Shown one piece after another: positions 1-6,353 of a DNA stretch of 25,007 nucleotides. The DNA is from a virus. The notes under the pieces are model-generated. The model was not told where the DNA came from, ran no database searches, and saw only the letters and a program-made list of their open reading frames with translations. The number at the start of each line of letters is the position of its first letter. Position 1 is the first letter of the stretch. Location of the stretch: positions 1 to 25,007 of IMG/VR virus record IMGVR_UViG_3300005580_000020; one strand, 5' to 3'. The translations under genes were made by a program, and so were the position numbers.

Positions 1-276
1 CAAGTTATGGTTCGTAGTGTAATTCCTGCTGATAGTGTTGTTGAAAGTGCAAATGCTTTGGTTCGTTCAAAAAATGAATTGAAACAAAAAGAAGTTGAAG
101 TTAAAACTGCCGAAGCAGAAAGTCGCAGAATGGCAGCATTGGCTAATAACTCAGGGGCGAGTATTGCATTCATGCAAGCACAGGCTATGTTGAATATCTC
201 CGAAGGTATCAAGAACGGTCAAGTGCAGACAATCGTTGTGCCTAGCAACTTCAATGCATTGATGTTGCCAAAGTGA
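1..276 (+). CDS. SPFH/Band 7-like protein, C-terminal part (cut by window edge)
   Basis: The reading frame is open from base 1, and the first ATG at 7 is internal, so the gene begins outside the window. The visible 91 residues start with a Glu/Lys/Ala-rich stretch (about residues 15-45) likely to form a coiled coil. They end with an Ala/Met-rich helix and the segment QTIVVPSNFNALMLPK. This is the typical tail of SPFH (stomatin/prohibitin/flotillin/HflK) proteins: a long helix followed by a short beta segment. Such proteins oligomerise at membranes, and phage copies are known but their role is not. The stop overlaps the GTG start of the next small membrane gene. The Band 7 domain itself is not visible, so the call rests on the tail only. 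Confidence 0.6.
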   Translation, partial: QVMVRSVIPADSVVESANALVRSKNELKQKEVEVKTAEAESRRMAALANNSGASIAFMQAQAMLNISEGIKNGQVQTIVVPSNFNALMLPK

Positions 277-404
277 GTAACCTAAGTAAAGCAATAGCAG
301 GCCTCGGATGTATTGCATTAGCCTTTTGGGGCTATGAACACAATATTGATGGGTCTGTTTGGTTGGTAGTTTTAGGTGTTTTAATTTTACTGGACATAAC
401 ATAA
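273..404 (+). CDS. Small membrane protein, 43 aa, GTG start
   Basis: This short gene fills the gap between two longer ones. It starts with GTG at 273, overlapping the upstream stop as GTGA, and ends with TAA at 402-404, which overlaps the next ATG as TAATG. The product is hydrophobic. Residues 7-19 (AIAGLGCIALAFW) and 29-40 (VWLVVLGVLILL) could form two short membrane segments around a polar YEHNIDG turn. No function is recognised. Junctions this tight on both sides, with no other coding frame in the interval, support a real, translationally coupled gene. Confidence 0.6.
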   Translation: MSNLSKAIAGLGCIALAFWGYEHNIDGSVWLVVLGVLILLDIT

Positions 405-658
405 TGAGTACAGAAGAAGATAAAATCAAACGTTCAAAACGCCTGTTGAAGGATGAGAACGCTATTAAGAAACAGGTTAAGATTGCCAAGGCCGCAGGCA
501 TGACGGTGAAAGAACCACATAAATTTGTCAAACATCATGCCATGGATTGTGGAAATCCAGCATGCTTTCTTTGTGGTAATCCTAGGAAAACCCACAAGGA
601 TTCATTGACAATACAGGAAAAATCTTTTAAACAAACAGAGAAATGGAACGGAGAATGA
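404..658 (+). CDS. Conserved phage small protein with a Cys cluster, 84 aa
   Basis: The chosen start is the ATG at 404, which overlaps the upstream stop (TAATG), rather than an in-frame upstream ATG at 359 that lies inside the preceding gene. The protein is basic and Lys-rich at the N-terminus. It carries the segment MDCGNPACFLCGNPRKTHK, where three cysteines (C-x5-C-x2-C) followed by a histidine could bind zinc. I have the impression of similar short proteins in T4-like phages of aquatic bacteria, but I know no function. It is the last gene before the promoter at 674-702. Confidence 0.65.
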   Translation: MSTEEDKIKRSKRLLKDENAIKKQVKIAKAAGMTVKEPHKFVKHHAMDCGNPACFLCGNPRKTHKDSLTIQEKSFKQTEKWNGE

Positions 659-723
659 TTACTTTAGTAGTACTTGCCATTGAATTGGTTTTGATGTATA
701 ATACACACCTATGGACAAATTAA
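655..723 (+). CDS. Possible 22-aa hydrophobic peptide
   Basis: An ATG at 655 overlaps the upstream TGA (ATGA) and opens a 22-codon frame ending in TAA at 721-723. The peptide is almost all hydrophobic (ITLVVLAIELVLM) and could span a membrane. A purine-rich ACGGAG lies just upstream. The frame also contains the whole promoter at 674-702, so it could simply be leader sequence. It is listed as a candidate only. Confidence 0.25.
   Translation: MITLVVLAIELVLMYNTHLWTN
674..702 (+). promoter_or_regulatory. Sigma-70-type promoter upstream of the AAA+ ATPase gene
   Basis: TTGCCA (674-679), a 17-base spacer and a perfect TATAAT (697-702). It lies 34 bases upstream of the ATG at 737, which has a GGAG ribosome-binding site at 726-729. 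The same TTGCCA-17-TATAAT arrangement recurs at 1900-1928. Confidence 0.8.
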
Positions 724-736
724 CTGGAGTTTTGTA

Positions 737-1876
737 ATGAGTTTAAATCGCAATCAAATTGCATTCGTGAAGGCTGCTGAAGAATTGTATTCTACAGGTT
801 CTATTCTCAGCCGTGATAACATCCAACACGTTGTTGATGAGGCCAATCTTTCTTTCCCACACTGGTTTGTAACCAAGTCTCAATATCGTCTTGGTCGTGG
901 TCAATACAAATTGCCTGATATTGGTACCAAGCCTAAAGTACAAGAACCTGAGTTTGAGGTTGCGTTGGCTGCACAAGTGTTAGAGTTCAAACAACCTAAA
1001 CTGGTTGATGAATCTGATGTATCCATTCCAACAAAGTACCCTGATTATGTTCCATTTGGATTCTATAAAGACCTTACTAATATTATCAAGTCTAAATTGT
1101 TTTATCCTGTGTTTGTTACTGGTCTTTCTGGAAACGGAAAGACACTTATGGTCGAGCAGGCTTGTGCATCTCTTATGCGGGAATGCATTCGTGTTAACAT
1201 TTCGATTGAGACTGATGAAAGTGATTTGTTGGGTGGTCCTACTCTTGTCAACGGCAATATCGTTAATCGTGATGGACCTGTTATCATTGCTATGAAACGT
1301 GGTGCCATCTTATTGATGGACGAAGCTGACCGTGGTTCTAATAAGTTAATGTGTTTGCAAGGTATCTTAGAAGGCAAACCATATTACAACAAAAAGAATG
1401 GCGAGTTGGTTCATCCAAAGAATGGCTTCAATGTGATTGCTACTGCAAACACCAAAGGCCGTGGTTCAGAAGAAGGCCGTTACTTGTCACAGATTCTTGA
1501 TGATGCATTCTTGGAACGTTTCCCTATTACTGTTGAACAGGAATTTCCTGATACTAAAACAGAAAAGAAAATTCTTGCACCATTGATTGATGACCAAGAT
1601 TTTGTTAATATGCTGGTTCAATGGGCTGATATTGTTCGCCAATCGTTTAACCAAGGTGCTGTTGATGAAATTATCTCCACACGCCGTTTGGTCCACATTG
1701 CCAAGGCATTTAAAATCTTTGGTGACCGTATGAAGGCCATTGAATTGTGTGTGTCCAGGTTTGATACAGACACCAAACTGGCGTTCCTTGACCTGTACTC
1801 CAAGGTGGATGCCAAAGTGAATGCTCCTGTAGGAAAAGCACCCACAGAGATAATCAGAGATGAAATCCCGTTCTGA
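737..1876 (+). CDS. cobS-like: CobS-like AAA+ ATPase (MoxR/CbbQ type)
   Basis: The 379-residue protein has a central AAA+ ATPase module. Walker A is GLSGNGKT (residues 129-136), Walker B is ILLMDEAD (191-198), the sensor-1 region is ATANT (235-239), and an arginine-finger-like segment DDAFLERF ends near 262. The N-terminal 100 residues look like a helical or winged-helix region. Proteins of this type are common in T4-like phages of aquatic bacteria, where they are annotated CobS because they resemble the ATPase subunit of cobaltochelatase. A true cobaltochelatase also needs CobN and CobT, and neither is here, so a role in cobalamin synthesis is unproven. A general remodelling ATPase is just as likely. 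It is driven by its own promoter (674-702). Confidence 0.85.
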   Translation: MSLNRNQIAFVKAAEELYSTGSILSRDNIQHVVDEANLSFPHWFVTKSQYRLGRGQYKLPDIGTKPKVQEPEFEVALAAQVLEFKQPKLVDESDVSIPTKYPDYVPFGFYKDLTNIIKSKLFYPVFVTGLSGNGKTLMVEQACASLMRECIRVNISIETDESDLLGGPTLVNGNIVNRDGPVIIAMKRGAILLMDEADRGSNKLMCLQGILEGKPYYNKKNGELVHPKNGFNVIATANTKGRGSEEGRYLSQILDDAFLERFPITVEQEFPDTKTEKKILAPLIDDQDFVNMLVQWADIVRQSFNQGAVDEIISTRRLVHIAKAFKIFGDRMKAIELCVSRFDTDTKLAFLDLYSKVDAKVNAPVGKAPTEIIRDEIPF

Positions 1877-1886
1877 TGTAAAAAAC

Positions 1887-1923
1887 AACACATGGATGGT
1901 TGCCAACATGCCACCCATGTGTT
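1887..1923. repeat. Inverted repeat overlapping a promoter
   Basis: AACACATGG (1887-1895) and CCATGTGTT (1915-1923) are perfect 9-base inverted arms. With one mismatch the stem extends inward through TGG/CCA. The right arm reaches the first base of the -10 box (1923-1928), and the -35 box lies in the loop. There is no U-run after it, so it is a poor intrinsic terminator. An operator or an RNA hairpin at the end of the ATPase transcript is possible. Confidence 0.6.
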
Positions 1924-1928
1924 ATAAT
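1900..1928 (+). promoter_or_regulatory. Sigma-70-type promoter upstream of 1973
   Basis: TTGCCA (1900-1905), a 17-base spacer and a perfect TATAAT (1923-1928). It precedes the ATG at 1973 and is embedded in the inverted repeat 1887-1923. It probably starts the long run of small genes from 1973 to 4988, in which no other promoter is evident. Confidence 0.8.
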
Positions 1929-1972
1929 CCATATGTTGGTACTTTTACCATGTTATATTGAAAGGACTTAAA

Positions 1973-2305
1973 ATGTCAAACACTGTTCGCTCAGGCAAAC
2001 AAAATCGTCACGAAAAAATCACCGTTACCTTGCTGTCAGGCAAACCTGTATCTCCCGATGAGATTAAGGCTTGTTTCAAAGGCACAGACCAAGAATCGGT
2101 TCTCTATCGCCTATCCACAAACATCTATAACATCCGCAAAGATGGCGGCATTGTTAAGGTGCATAAAACTGGCCGTGCTGTAACAGCATATCAGTTGGTG
2201 AATTTCACCGAGTTTGATGCCAATGGCCGTTATGTTGGACCTACACAAGGTAAAACCACCCCTACTGTAGAAACCACACCTGCTGTAGAAACCACTGAGG
2301 TCTAA
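1973..2305 (+). CDS. Hypothetical phage protein, possible winged-helix fold, 110 aa
   Basis: The ATG at 1973 follows an AAAGGA ribosome-binding site at 1961-1966, and an in-frame TTG at 1958 is less likely. The central part (about residues 30-80) alternates helix-like and strand-like segments. It ends in a Gly-Gly turn and basic strands (IVKVHKTGRAVTAYQLV), reminiscent of winged helix-turn-helix domains that sense or bind nucleic acid. The C-terminus is low complexity, with TPTVETTPAVETTEV made of two imperfect TP-x-VETT units encoded by a short DNA repeat at about 2257-2300. This is the first gene after the 1900-1928 promoter. No family is recognised with certainty. Confidence 0.7.
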   Translation: MSNTVRSGKQNRHEKITVTLLSGKPVSPDEIKACFKGTDQESVLYRLSTNIYNIRKDGGIVKVHKTGRAVTAYQLVNFTEFDANGRYVGPTQGKTTPTVETTPAVETTEV

Positions 2306-2306
2306 T

Positions 2307-2519
2307 ATGATTTTACATAGAATTATTCCTGCGTTCCTTACTGCTATTTTTCTTGGTGTATTACTAGGTCTCATTGTTAGTTACCCTATTATGATTCTAT
2401 GGAATAACTGCCTTGTTGGTGCCATTGCAGGCGCCAATGAAATTGGTTGGTTACAGGCATGGGGTTTGAGTTTGTTATCCGGTTTCTTGTTTAAGAGTAG
2501 ACTTTCAACGAAAGAATGA
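2307..2519 (+). CDS. Small membrane protein, 70 aa
   Basis: The gene starts one base after the previous stop. Residues 5-33 (IIPAFLTAIFLGVLLGLIVSYPIMILW) form one long membrane segment or two close ones. The stretch IGWLQAWGLSLLSGFLFKS near the C-terminus forms another. Short membrane proteins with a LWNN...QAWGL...LF pattern are widespread in T4-like phages and podoviruses of aquatic bacteria, but their role is unknown to me. It is translationally linked to its neighbours. Confidence 0.65.
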   Translation: MILHRIIPAFLTAIFLGVLLGLIVSYPIMILWNNCLVGAIAGANEIGWLQAWGLSLLSGFLFKSRLSTKE

Positions 2520-2520
2520 T

Positions 2521-2736
2521 ATGTATAAAACAATTTGTACTGAAGTTGAGGTTGATGTTGACCTCCGTGATTTTGAAACCGAAGATTTGATTGATGAATT
2601 GGAAAATCGTGGTCATATGCCTGACATCGCTTCTAAAGAAATCGTAGAAGCCATTTACCAGAATCGTAGAAACGGTAAAGACTTTTCACATGAGTTAGAC
2701 CAATTGATTTTTACAGTGTTAGGTAAAATTGTATGA
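2521..2736 (+). CDS. Acidic hypothetical phage protein, 71 aa
   Basis: The ATG comes one base after the upstream TGA and uses the AAAGAATGAT region as ribosome-binding site. The product is rich in Asp and Glu (DFETEDLIDELENRGH), with predicted helices and no cysteine pairs or membrane segments. The next gene overlaps its stop by ATGA. I recognise no family. Its place within a string of overlapping short genes under one promoter suggests an early accessory protein. Confidence 0.65.
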   Translation: MYKTICTEVEVDVDLRDFETEDLIDELENRGHMPDIASKEIVEAIYQNRRNGKDFSHELDQLIFTVLGKIV

Positions 2737-2954
2737 ATGAATGGGACCGTGATAACCTAGATTTTATTATGAATTGTTCTGAAGATGGTTTTGATGAATG
2801 GCTGGATCAAGCCGACAATGACGATATCAATTATGCACTATCTTTGATTCGTTTAGCTAAAACAGAACTGATGGTTCAAGAAATGGAATTGACTGATGAT
2901 ATTTCCAATTTTGCTGAGGCCAATAAATTGATTGAGAGGATTAAAAGTGTTTAA
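2733..2954 (+). CDS. Acidic helical hypothetical phage protein, 73 aa
   Basis: The start overlaps the previous stop as ATGA. The protein is strongly acidic (NEWDRDNLDFIMNCSEDGFD at the N-terminus) and seems all-helical, with a central segment (NYALSLIRLAKTELMVQEME) that could form an amphipathic helix. Nothing indicates an enzyme. No function is assigned. Confidence 0.65.
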   Translation: MNEWDRDNLDFIMNCSEDGFDEWLDQADNDDINYALSLIRLAKTELMVQEMELTDDISNFAEANKLIERIKSV

Positions 2955-2967
2955 AGGAAGATATAGT

Positions 2968-3201
2968 ATGTTTTCAATACTAATGTATGTGATAACAACC
3001 TGCGTTGTGGGTTGTGCTGCACCAAAACTTGATGGTTTTGATAAAGCAAAAGTTATTGAACGTAACGAAGTAATTCAGGCATCGAAAGATTGTCTTAATG
3101 CTCGTTTGAAACCAGTGATTCAATCACTGCCACAAAAAACGGACCATGGTGTTATCATGTACCCCGTTTCTGTATCGTGTGAGACTTATAACCGTCCTTG
3201 A
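2968..3201 (+). CDS. Small predicted lipoprotein, 77 aa
   Basis: I chose the ATG at 2968 because it follows AAAGGAAG at 2954-2961 and gives a proper export signal. In-frame TTG (2932) and GTG (2948) starts would overlap the upstream gene. The N-terminus MFSILMYVITTCVVGCAAPK is a short type II signal peptide with the lipobox VVGC, so Cys16 would be lipidated and the mature protein of about 62 residues anchored to a membrane. Two more cysteines occur in the mature part. Phage lipoproteins of this size include outer-membrane spanins and superinfection-exclusion proteins. The sequence does not decide between them, but the next gene is a membrane protein. Confidence 0.65.
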   Translation: MFSILMYVITTCVVGCAAPKLDGFDKAKVIERNEVIQASKDCLNARLKPVIQSLPQKTDHGVIMYPVSVSCETYNRP

Positions 3202-3213
3202 TAGGTGATTTAA

Positions 3214-3678
3214 ATGTATTCTGAAATTGTCAATGAATCTGGTATTTCTCAAAACACAATGGAAATTATTGTGTTGGGTGGATTTGGCATATTCGTTCTT
3301 GGTCTTGTTTTCTTCCTTTGGTGGAAACAGATTATGATTGGTGCTTTGACCTTGGGTGCAATCGTTGTGCTTGCAAACCATCGACCAAAAACACCAATCG
3401 TTCCAAAAGTGGAACAAGAACAAATTATCATTGAGAAGATAGTGGTGCCTGAGAATCCAATACACATTGAATTGGATGAGAAGAAGTCGGAACCACCTGT
3501 TGATTTGACCATCAAAGAAGAGGTGGTTAAAACTGATGAACACAGAAAATCTTTCATTGAAGATTGCCTAAACTATTCAGATTACACTAAACAACAGTGT
3601 GAAAATATTTGGGACAAAGATGATGTAAGTGAACCAGAACTATTGCAAATGCAAAAGACACATTTTAAACGAAGCTAA
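3214..3678 (+). CDS. Membrane protein with long charged tail, 154 aa
   Basis: Residues 16-36 (MEIIVLGGFGIFVLGLVFFLWW) and about 40-54 (IMIGALTLGAIVVLA) are two hydrophobic segments. They are followed by a roughly 100-residue hydrophilic tail. The tail has a Pro/Val/Glu-rich linker and a compact C-terminal motif, RKSFIEDCLNYSDYTKQQC, with two cysteines. The motif looks like a small conserved domain. The gene follows the small lipoprotein by 12 bases, with a TAGGTGA ribosome-binding site. A role in the cell envelope (lysis, exclusion) is possible, but no family is identified. Confidence 0.65.
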   Translation: MYSEIVNESGISQNTMEIIVLGGFGIFVLGLVFFLWWKQIMIGALTLGAIVVLANHRPKTPIVPKVEQEQIIIEKIVVPENPIHIELDEKKSEPPVDLTIKEEVVKTDEHRKSFIEDCLNYSDYTKQQCENIWDKDDVSEPELLQMQKTHFKRS

Positions 3679-3687
3679 GGAGTTGAT

Positions 3688-3957
3688 ATGGTTTGGATTG
3701 TTAAATCAGAATGGCATTCTGTTGAGAAACGTTATGGTGCCGAGATTGATGAAAGTTTATTGAGTGAAATTTATCCAAATATGGATGAAGATGAAATTGC
3801 AACTATGCTGCAAGAAATTGCGGATGGTGAAGCCGACCTTGAAGAAATTATGAGTGCTGCCTTTGGTGAGGTTGACATTGATTGGGATTGGTTGAATGAA
3901 GATGACTGGTGGACCGACCGTAAAGGCGGATATGATATAACCTATGAGGTGCAATGA
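3688..3957 (+). CDS. Highly acidic hypothetical protein, 89 aa
   Basis: A strong AAGGAG ribosome-binding site at 3677-3682 precedes the ATG. The protein is extremely acidic, with Asp and Glu making up roughly a third of it, and has a Trp-rich end (DIDWDWLNEDDWWTDRKGG). Such composition is seen in DNA-mimic and other inhibitor proteins of phages, but this is only a resemblance in charge. The next gene overlaps its stop. Function unknown. Confidence 0.65.
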   Translation: MVWIVKSEWHSVEKRYGAEIDESLLSEIYPNMDEDEIATMLQEIADGEADLEEIMSAAFGEVDIDWDWLNEDDWWTDRKGGYDITYEVQ

Positions 3958-4328
3958 TGATGATTAATTTATACCGTGGTATTGTGGACATTTTGATTAC
4001 ACATACAGAGATTTTGAATAAACAATTGATGAAACACATTCGCACCTTCAATGATGGTGATCCAGACTCAGGCCTTGGTACATCAGGGTTTTGGAATCTG
4101 TTGCTCGAAACAACCTACATCTTTTATGTGAAAACGTTTGTTGGTATTGGTATTCTAATGTCAATCATATTGGCCATTCTATTCTTTCCATTGAATGCTA
4201 TGCGTAAGGCTTTTGTGGGTGTGGTGCCAAAGTATAGTGAACCACATCCAATGGATTACAATGAACCTAAAATGGATGAAACTATTGTGCCTGTTGCAGA
4301 AGTTAAACCAATCAAGGAGAAAAAATGA
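3954..4328 (+). CDS. Membrane protein, 124 aa
   Basis: The start overlaps the previous stop (ATGATGA, with several possible ATGs in tandem at 3954-3962). A strong membrane segment lies at about residues 60-82 (FVGIGILMSIILAILFFPL). It is preceded by a helical region with a Gly-rich turn (DGDPDSGLGTSGFW) and followed by a Lys/Glu/Pro-rich tail ending in KPIKEKK. It overlaps the next gene by ATGA. No family is recognised. Confidence 0.65.
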   Translation: MMMINLYRGIVDILITHTEILNKQLMKHIRTFNDGDPDSGLGTSGFWNLLLETTYIFYVKTFVGIGILMSIILAILFFPLNAMRKAFVGVVPKYSEPHPMDYNEPKMDETIVPVAEVKPIKEKK

Positions 4329-4546
4329 TTGACCAAAAACTAATGGATATTACAGAAGATTTTGATGATTTTCTGAAAAAAGTTGTTGCAAACTATGATG
4401 TCAGTTATGCCGGTTTGGTTGGCATTATTATGGCCAGAATGGTCACCTTAGCACAAATATCTGGTGGTGAAGAAATTATGCTGAAGATGCTTCCTCATAT
4501 GCAACAAACCCTCATTACGGGAATGGATAGTAATGGCTATCATTAA
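4325..4546 (+). CDS. Helical hypothetical phage protein, 73 aa
   Basis: The start overlaps the upstream stop (ATGA), with an AAGGAG ribosome-binding site at 4314-4319. The product is mainly helical, with an acidic N-terminus (LMDITEDFDDFLKKVV) and Met-rich helices. It contains no membrane segment, metal motif or catalytic signature that I can see. It is part of the coupled series of short genes. Confidence 0.6.
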   Translation: MIDQKLMDITEDFDDFLKKVVANYDVSYAGLVGIIMARMVTLAQISGGEEIMLKMLPHMQQTLITGMDSNGYH

Positions 4547-4988
4547 TACATCATATGATCCTAATACCGGTATTAGTATCAGTGCCGGTGGCGTAGGTCG
4601 TCCTGCAAATTTTGGCAATTATGCCACTGGTTCTGCTGGTGCTGGTGGTACCATAAGTGTTGATAACTATGGTACCATCGGTACTAATGGTAATATTTCG
4701 AGTGCAGTAAATATAAACACTTATGCTATTGAAGGACGAATGTTTAAATCATTTTATACTGTATCAGAGTTTGAAAAACTTCAGTTTACTGGTGATGAGA
4801 ATCAATGGAAAGAACATGTTAAGAAGGTGTTGACACAAAAACTGGCAGACGAACTGATGAAAGAAAGATATATTGAATTCACAAGAATGGACGAAGATCC
4901 TGTTACTGGTGGAACTCAGTATACAGCTAGGATGTTTGTTGTGCCTGATGGCCAAATAAGACTCCTCAGGATCCATAACAAGGCTTGA
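4533..4988 (+). CDS. Hypothetical protein with Gly/Ser/Asn-rich N-terminus, 151 aa
   Basis: The gene overlaps the previous one by 14 bases. Residues 1-65 are rich in Gly, Ser, Asn and Thr (SAGGVGRPANFGNYATGSAG, then repeated GTI and G-x-N units), which suggests a flexible or beta-structured region. Residues 70-150 look like a compact mixed alpha/beta domain (FKSFYTVSEFEKLQF ... ARMFVVPDGQIRLLRIHN). Similar Gly-rich leaders occur in phage structural or assembly proteins, but I cannot name a family. The promoter for the next gene overlaps its last codons (4985-5013). Confidence 0.6.
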   Translation: MAIINTSYDPNTGISISAGGVGRPANFGNYATGSAGAGGTISVDNYGTIGTNGNISSAVNINTYAIEGRMFKSFYTVSEFEKLQFTGDENQWKEHVKKVLTQKLADELMKERYIEFTRMDEDPVTGGTQYTARMFVVPDGQIRLLRIHNKA

Positions 4989-5013
4989 CATATATACCTA
5001 TTTGTGATATAAT
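4985..5013 (+). promoter_or_regulatory. Perfect-consensus sigma-70 promoter
   Basis: TTGACA (4985-4990), a 17-base spacer and TATAAT (5008-5013). It lies 25 bases upstream of the metallophosphoesterase ATG at 5039, with a ribosome-binding site AAGGAA at 5028-5033. The -35 box overlaps the stop codon of the preceding gene. Confidence 0.85.
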
Positions 5014-5038
5014 ACCATCATAAACACAAGGAATAACA

Positions 5039-5893
5039 ATGAAGATTGCGGTTTGCTCAGACATTCACCTAGAATTTGGTACTATCAGCCTCGAAAATAC
5101 CGAAGGTGCTAATGTACTTATTCTTGGTGGTGATATCTGTGTTGCCAAAGATTTAAACAAAAGGGATGAGTATGCAATTATGGACCGATTTGGCCGCTCT
5201 GAAGCGTGTCATCAATTCTTTCAAGAATGCTGTGCAAGATTCCCTCATGTTATCTACATCGTTGGAAACCACGAACATTATCACGGTGATTTTAGGAACA
5301 CTATTAAACATTTACGTGATAAGCTTGGTTATTTGGTTAATCTACACATACTAGATAAACAGATGGTTCAGTTGGGTGGTGTATCATTCATTGGTGGTAC
5401 ATTGTGGACTGACATGAACAAGGAAGATCCAATTACACTGTTGCACATGACTGGTATGATGAATGACTTCCGTTGCATTATGAATAGTAATCGTGTGGTG
5501 AATTTCAAAGACCATGAAGGTAAATTTGCAACTCGTACTGCTAAGTTTTCACCTGATGATACCGTTGTTGACCACAAAGAAATGCTTGAATATATACGAA
5601 TAATGATTGAAGGTAAATTCGAACAGAAGTTTGTGGTCGTTGGCCATCATGCACCAAGCAAAGCATCAACACATCCACGTTATGCGGATGAAGTGATTAT
5701 GAATGGTGGTTACAGTTCAGATTTGAGTGAGTTTATCATGGATCATCCACAAATCAAATTGTGGACTCACGGTCATACACACGAAGATTTTGACTATATG
5801 ATTGGTTCTACTCGTATTGTATGTAACCCTAGAGGTTATGATGTATATGAGGATCGTGCTGATAATTTTAAATTGAAATTTGTGGAGATTTGA
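5039..5893 (+). CDS. Calcineurin-like metallophosphoesterase
   Basis: The 284-residue protein carries all the metal-binding blocks of the calcineurin-like phosphoesterase superfamily in order. They are SDIH (Asp8, His10), GGD (30-32), GNHE (76-79), GHH (202-204) and THGHTH (243-248). These ligate two divalent metals and hydrolyse phosphomonoesters or phosphodiesters. The substrate is not evident; relatives act on nucleic acids, cyclic or linear nucleotides or phosphoproteins. The intact motifs indicate an active enzyme. It has its own perfect promoter, and downstream genes to about 7820 follow without clear breaks, so it may head that operon. Confidence 0.85.
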   Translation: MKIAVCSDIHLEFGTISLENTEGANVLILGGDICVAKDLNKRDEYAIMDRFGRSEACHQFFQECCARFPHVIYIVGNHEHYHGDFRNTIKHLRDKLGYLVNLHILDKQMVQLGGVSFIGGTLWTDMNKEDPITLLHMTGMMNDFRCIMNSNRVVNFKDHEGKFATRTAKFSPDDTVVDHKEMLEYIRIMIEGKFEQKFVVVGHHAPSKASTHPRYADEVIMNGGYSSDLSEFIMDHPQIKLWTHGHTHEDFDYMIGSTRIVCNPRGYDVYEDRADNFKLKFVEI

Positions 5894-5894
5894 T

Positions 5895-6353
5895 ATGCGG
5901 TTACAATGCATGAATTGTTATGAAGATGCTAGATGGGAACGTACAACACAATTTGCGGGTGACCATCCTTATTGTGACTTTCATGCATTGATGGAAGAAA
6001 ATTTTGGTAAATCGGATTCATATACATATTGGAGTGAGGTGAAAGAAATGGAAAAGAAATTATACTTGGTTGAAACTATATCAATGTTTCGTATGCGTTA
6101 TGTTGTTGAGGCTCGTGAAGAAGGCCATGCTTCTGATGAAGTGGTTTGTGAAGTCGGTAATCATGAGTTCCAAGAATTCTCACAGAAGCACGTTGATGAA
6201 GTAATTGTTTCAACACGGGAATTGTCAGCAACTGATTACATGAATTTGTTTGATACAGACAATGACTATTTGAAATCATGGACTGACAAAGACAAAATGA
6301 AATTCATTAACACAATTACATACGAAGATGAAAAAGATTCTAGTAACGGGTAG
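5895..6353 (+). CDS. Conserved phage protein with N-terminal zinc-like motif, 152 aa
   Basis: The ATG at 5895 has a GGAG site at 5884-5887, while an upstream in-frame TTG at 5880 lies inside the preceding gene. Residues 5-30 contain C-x2-C (CMNC) and a later C-x2-H (CDFH), a plausible zinc-binding pair. Residues 55-150 form a second region (KLYLVETISMFRMRYVVEA onward) with mixed strands and helices. It seems to be a separate conserved phage domain of unknown function. The end overlaps the epimerase gene by 26 bases. Confidence 0.7.
   Translation: MRLQCMNCYEDARWERTTQFAGDHPYCDFHALMEENFGKSDSYTYWSEVKEMEKKLYLVETISMFRMRYVVEAREEGHASDEVVCEVGNHEFQEFSQKHVDEVIVSTRELSATDYMNLFDTDNDYLKSWTDKDKMKFINTITYEDEKDSSNG

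Noticed and set aside
737-1876. Cobalamin biosynthesis role for the CobS-like ATPase.
   Set aside because: No CobN or CobT partner is visible, and phage CobS-like proteins form a separate group whose function is unproven.
1618-1932. Long open frames on the minus strand opposite the AAA+ ATPase gene.
   Set aside because: They lie wholly opposite a gene with clear motifs, have no ribosome-binding sites and encode unpatterned products. They are shadows of codon bias.
2257-2300. Short direct repeat as a possible CRISPR-like or satellite element.
   Set aside because: It is only two imperfect coding units (VETT) at the end of a gene. No CRISPR array or spaced repeats occur in the window.
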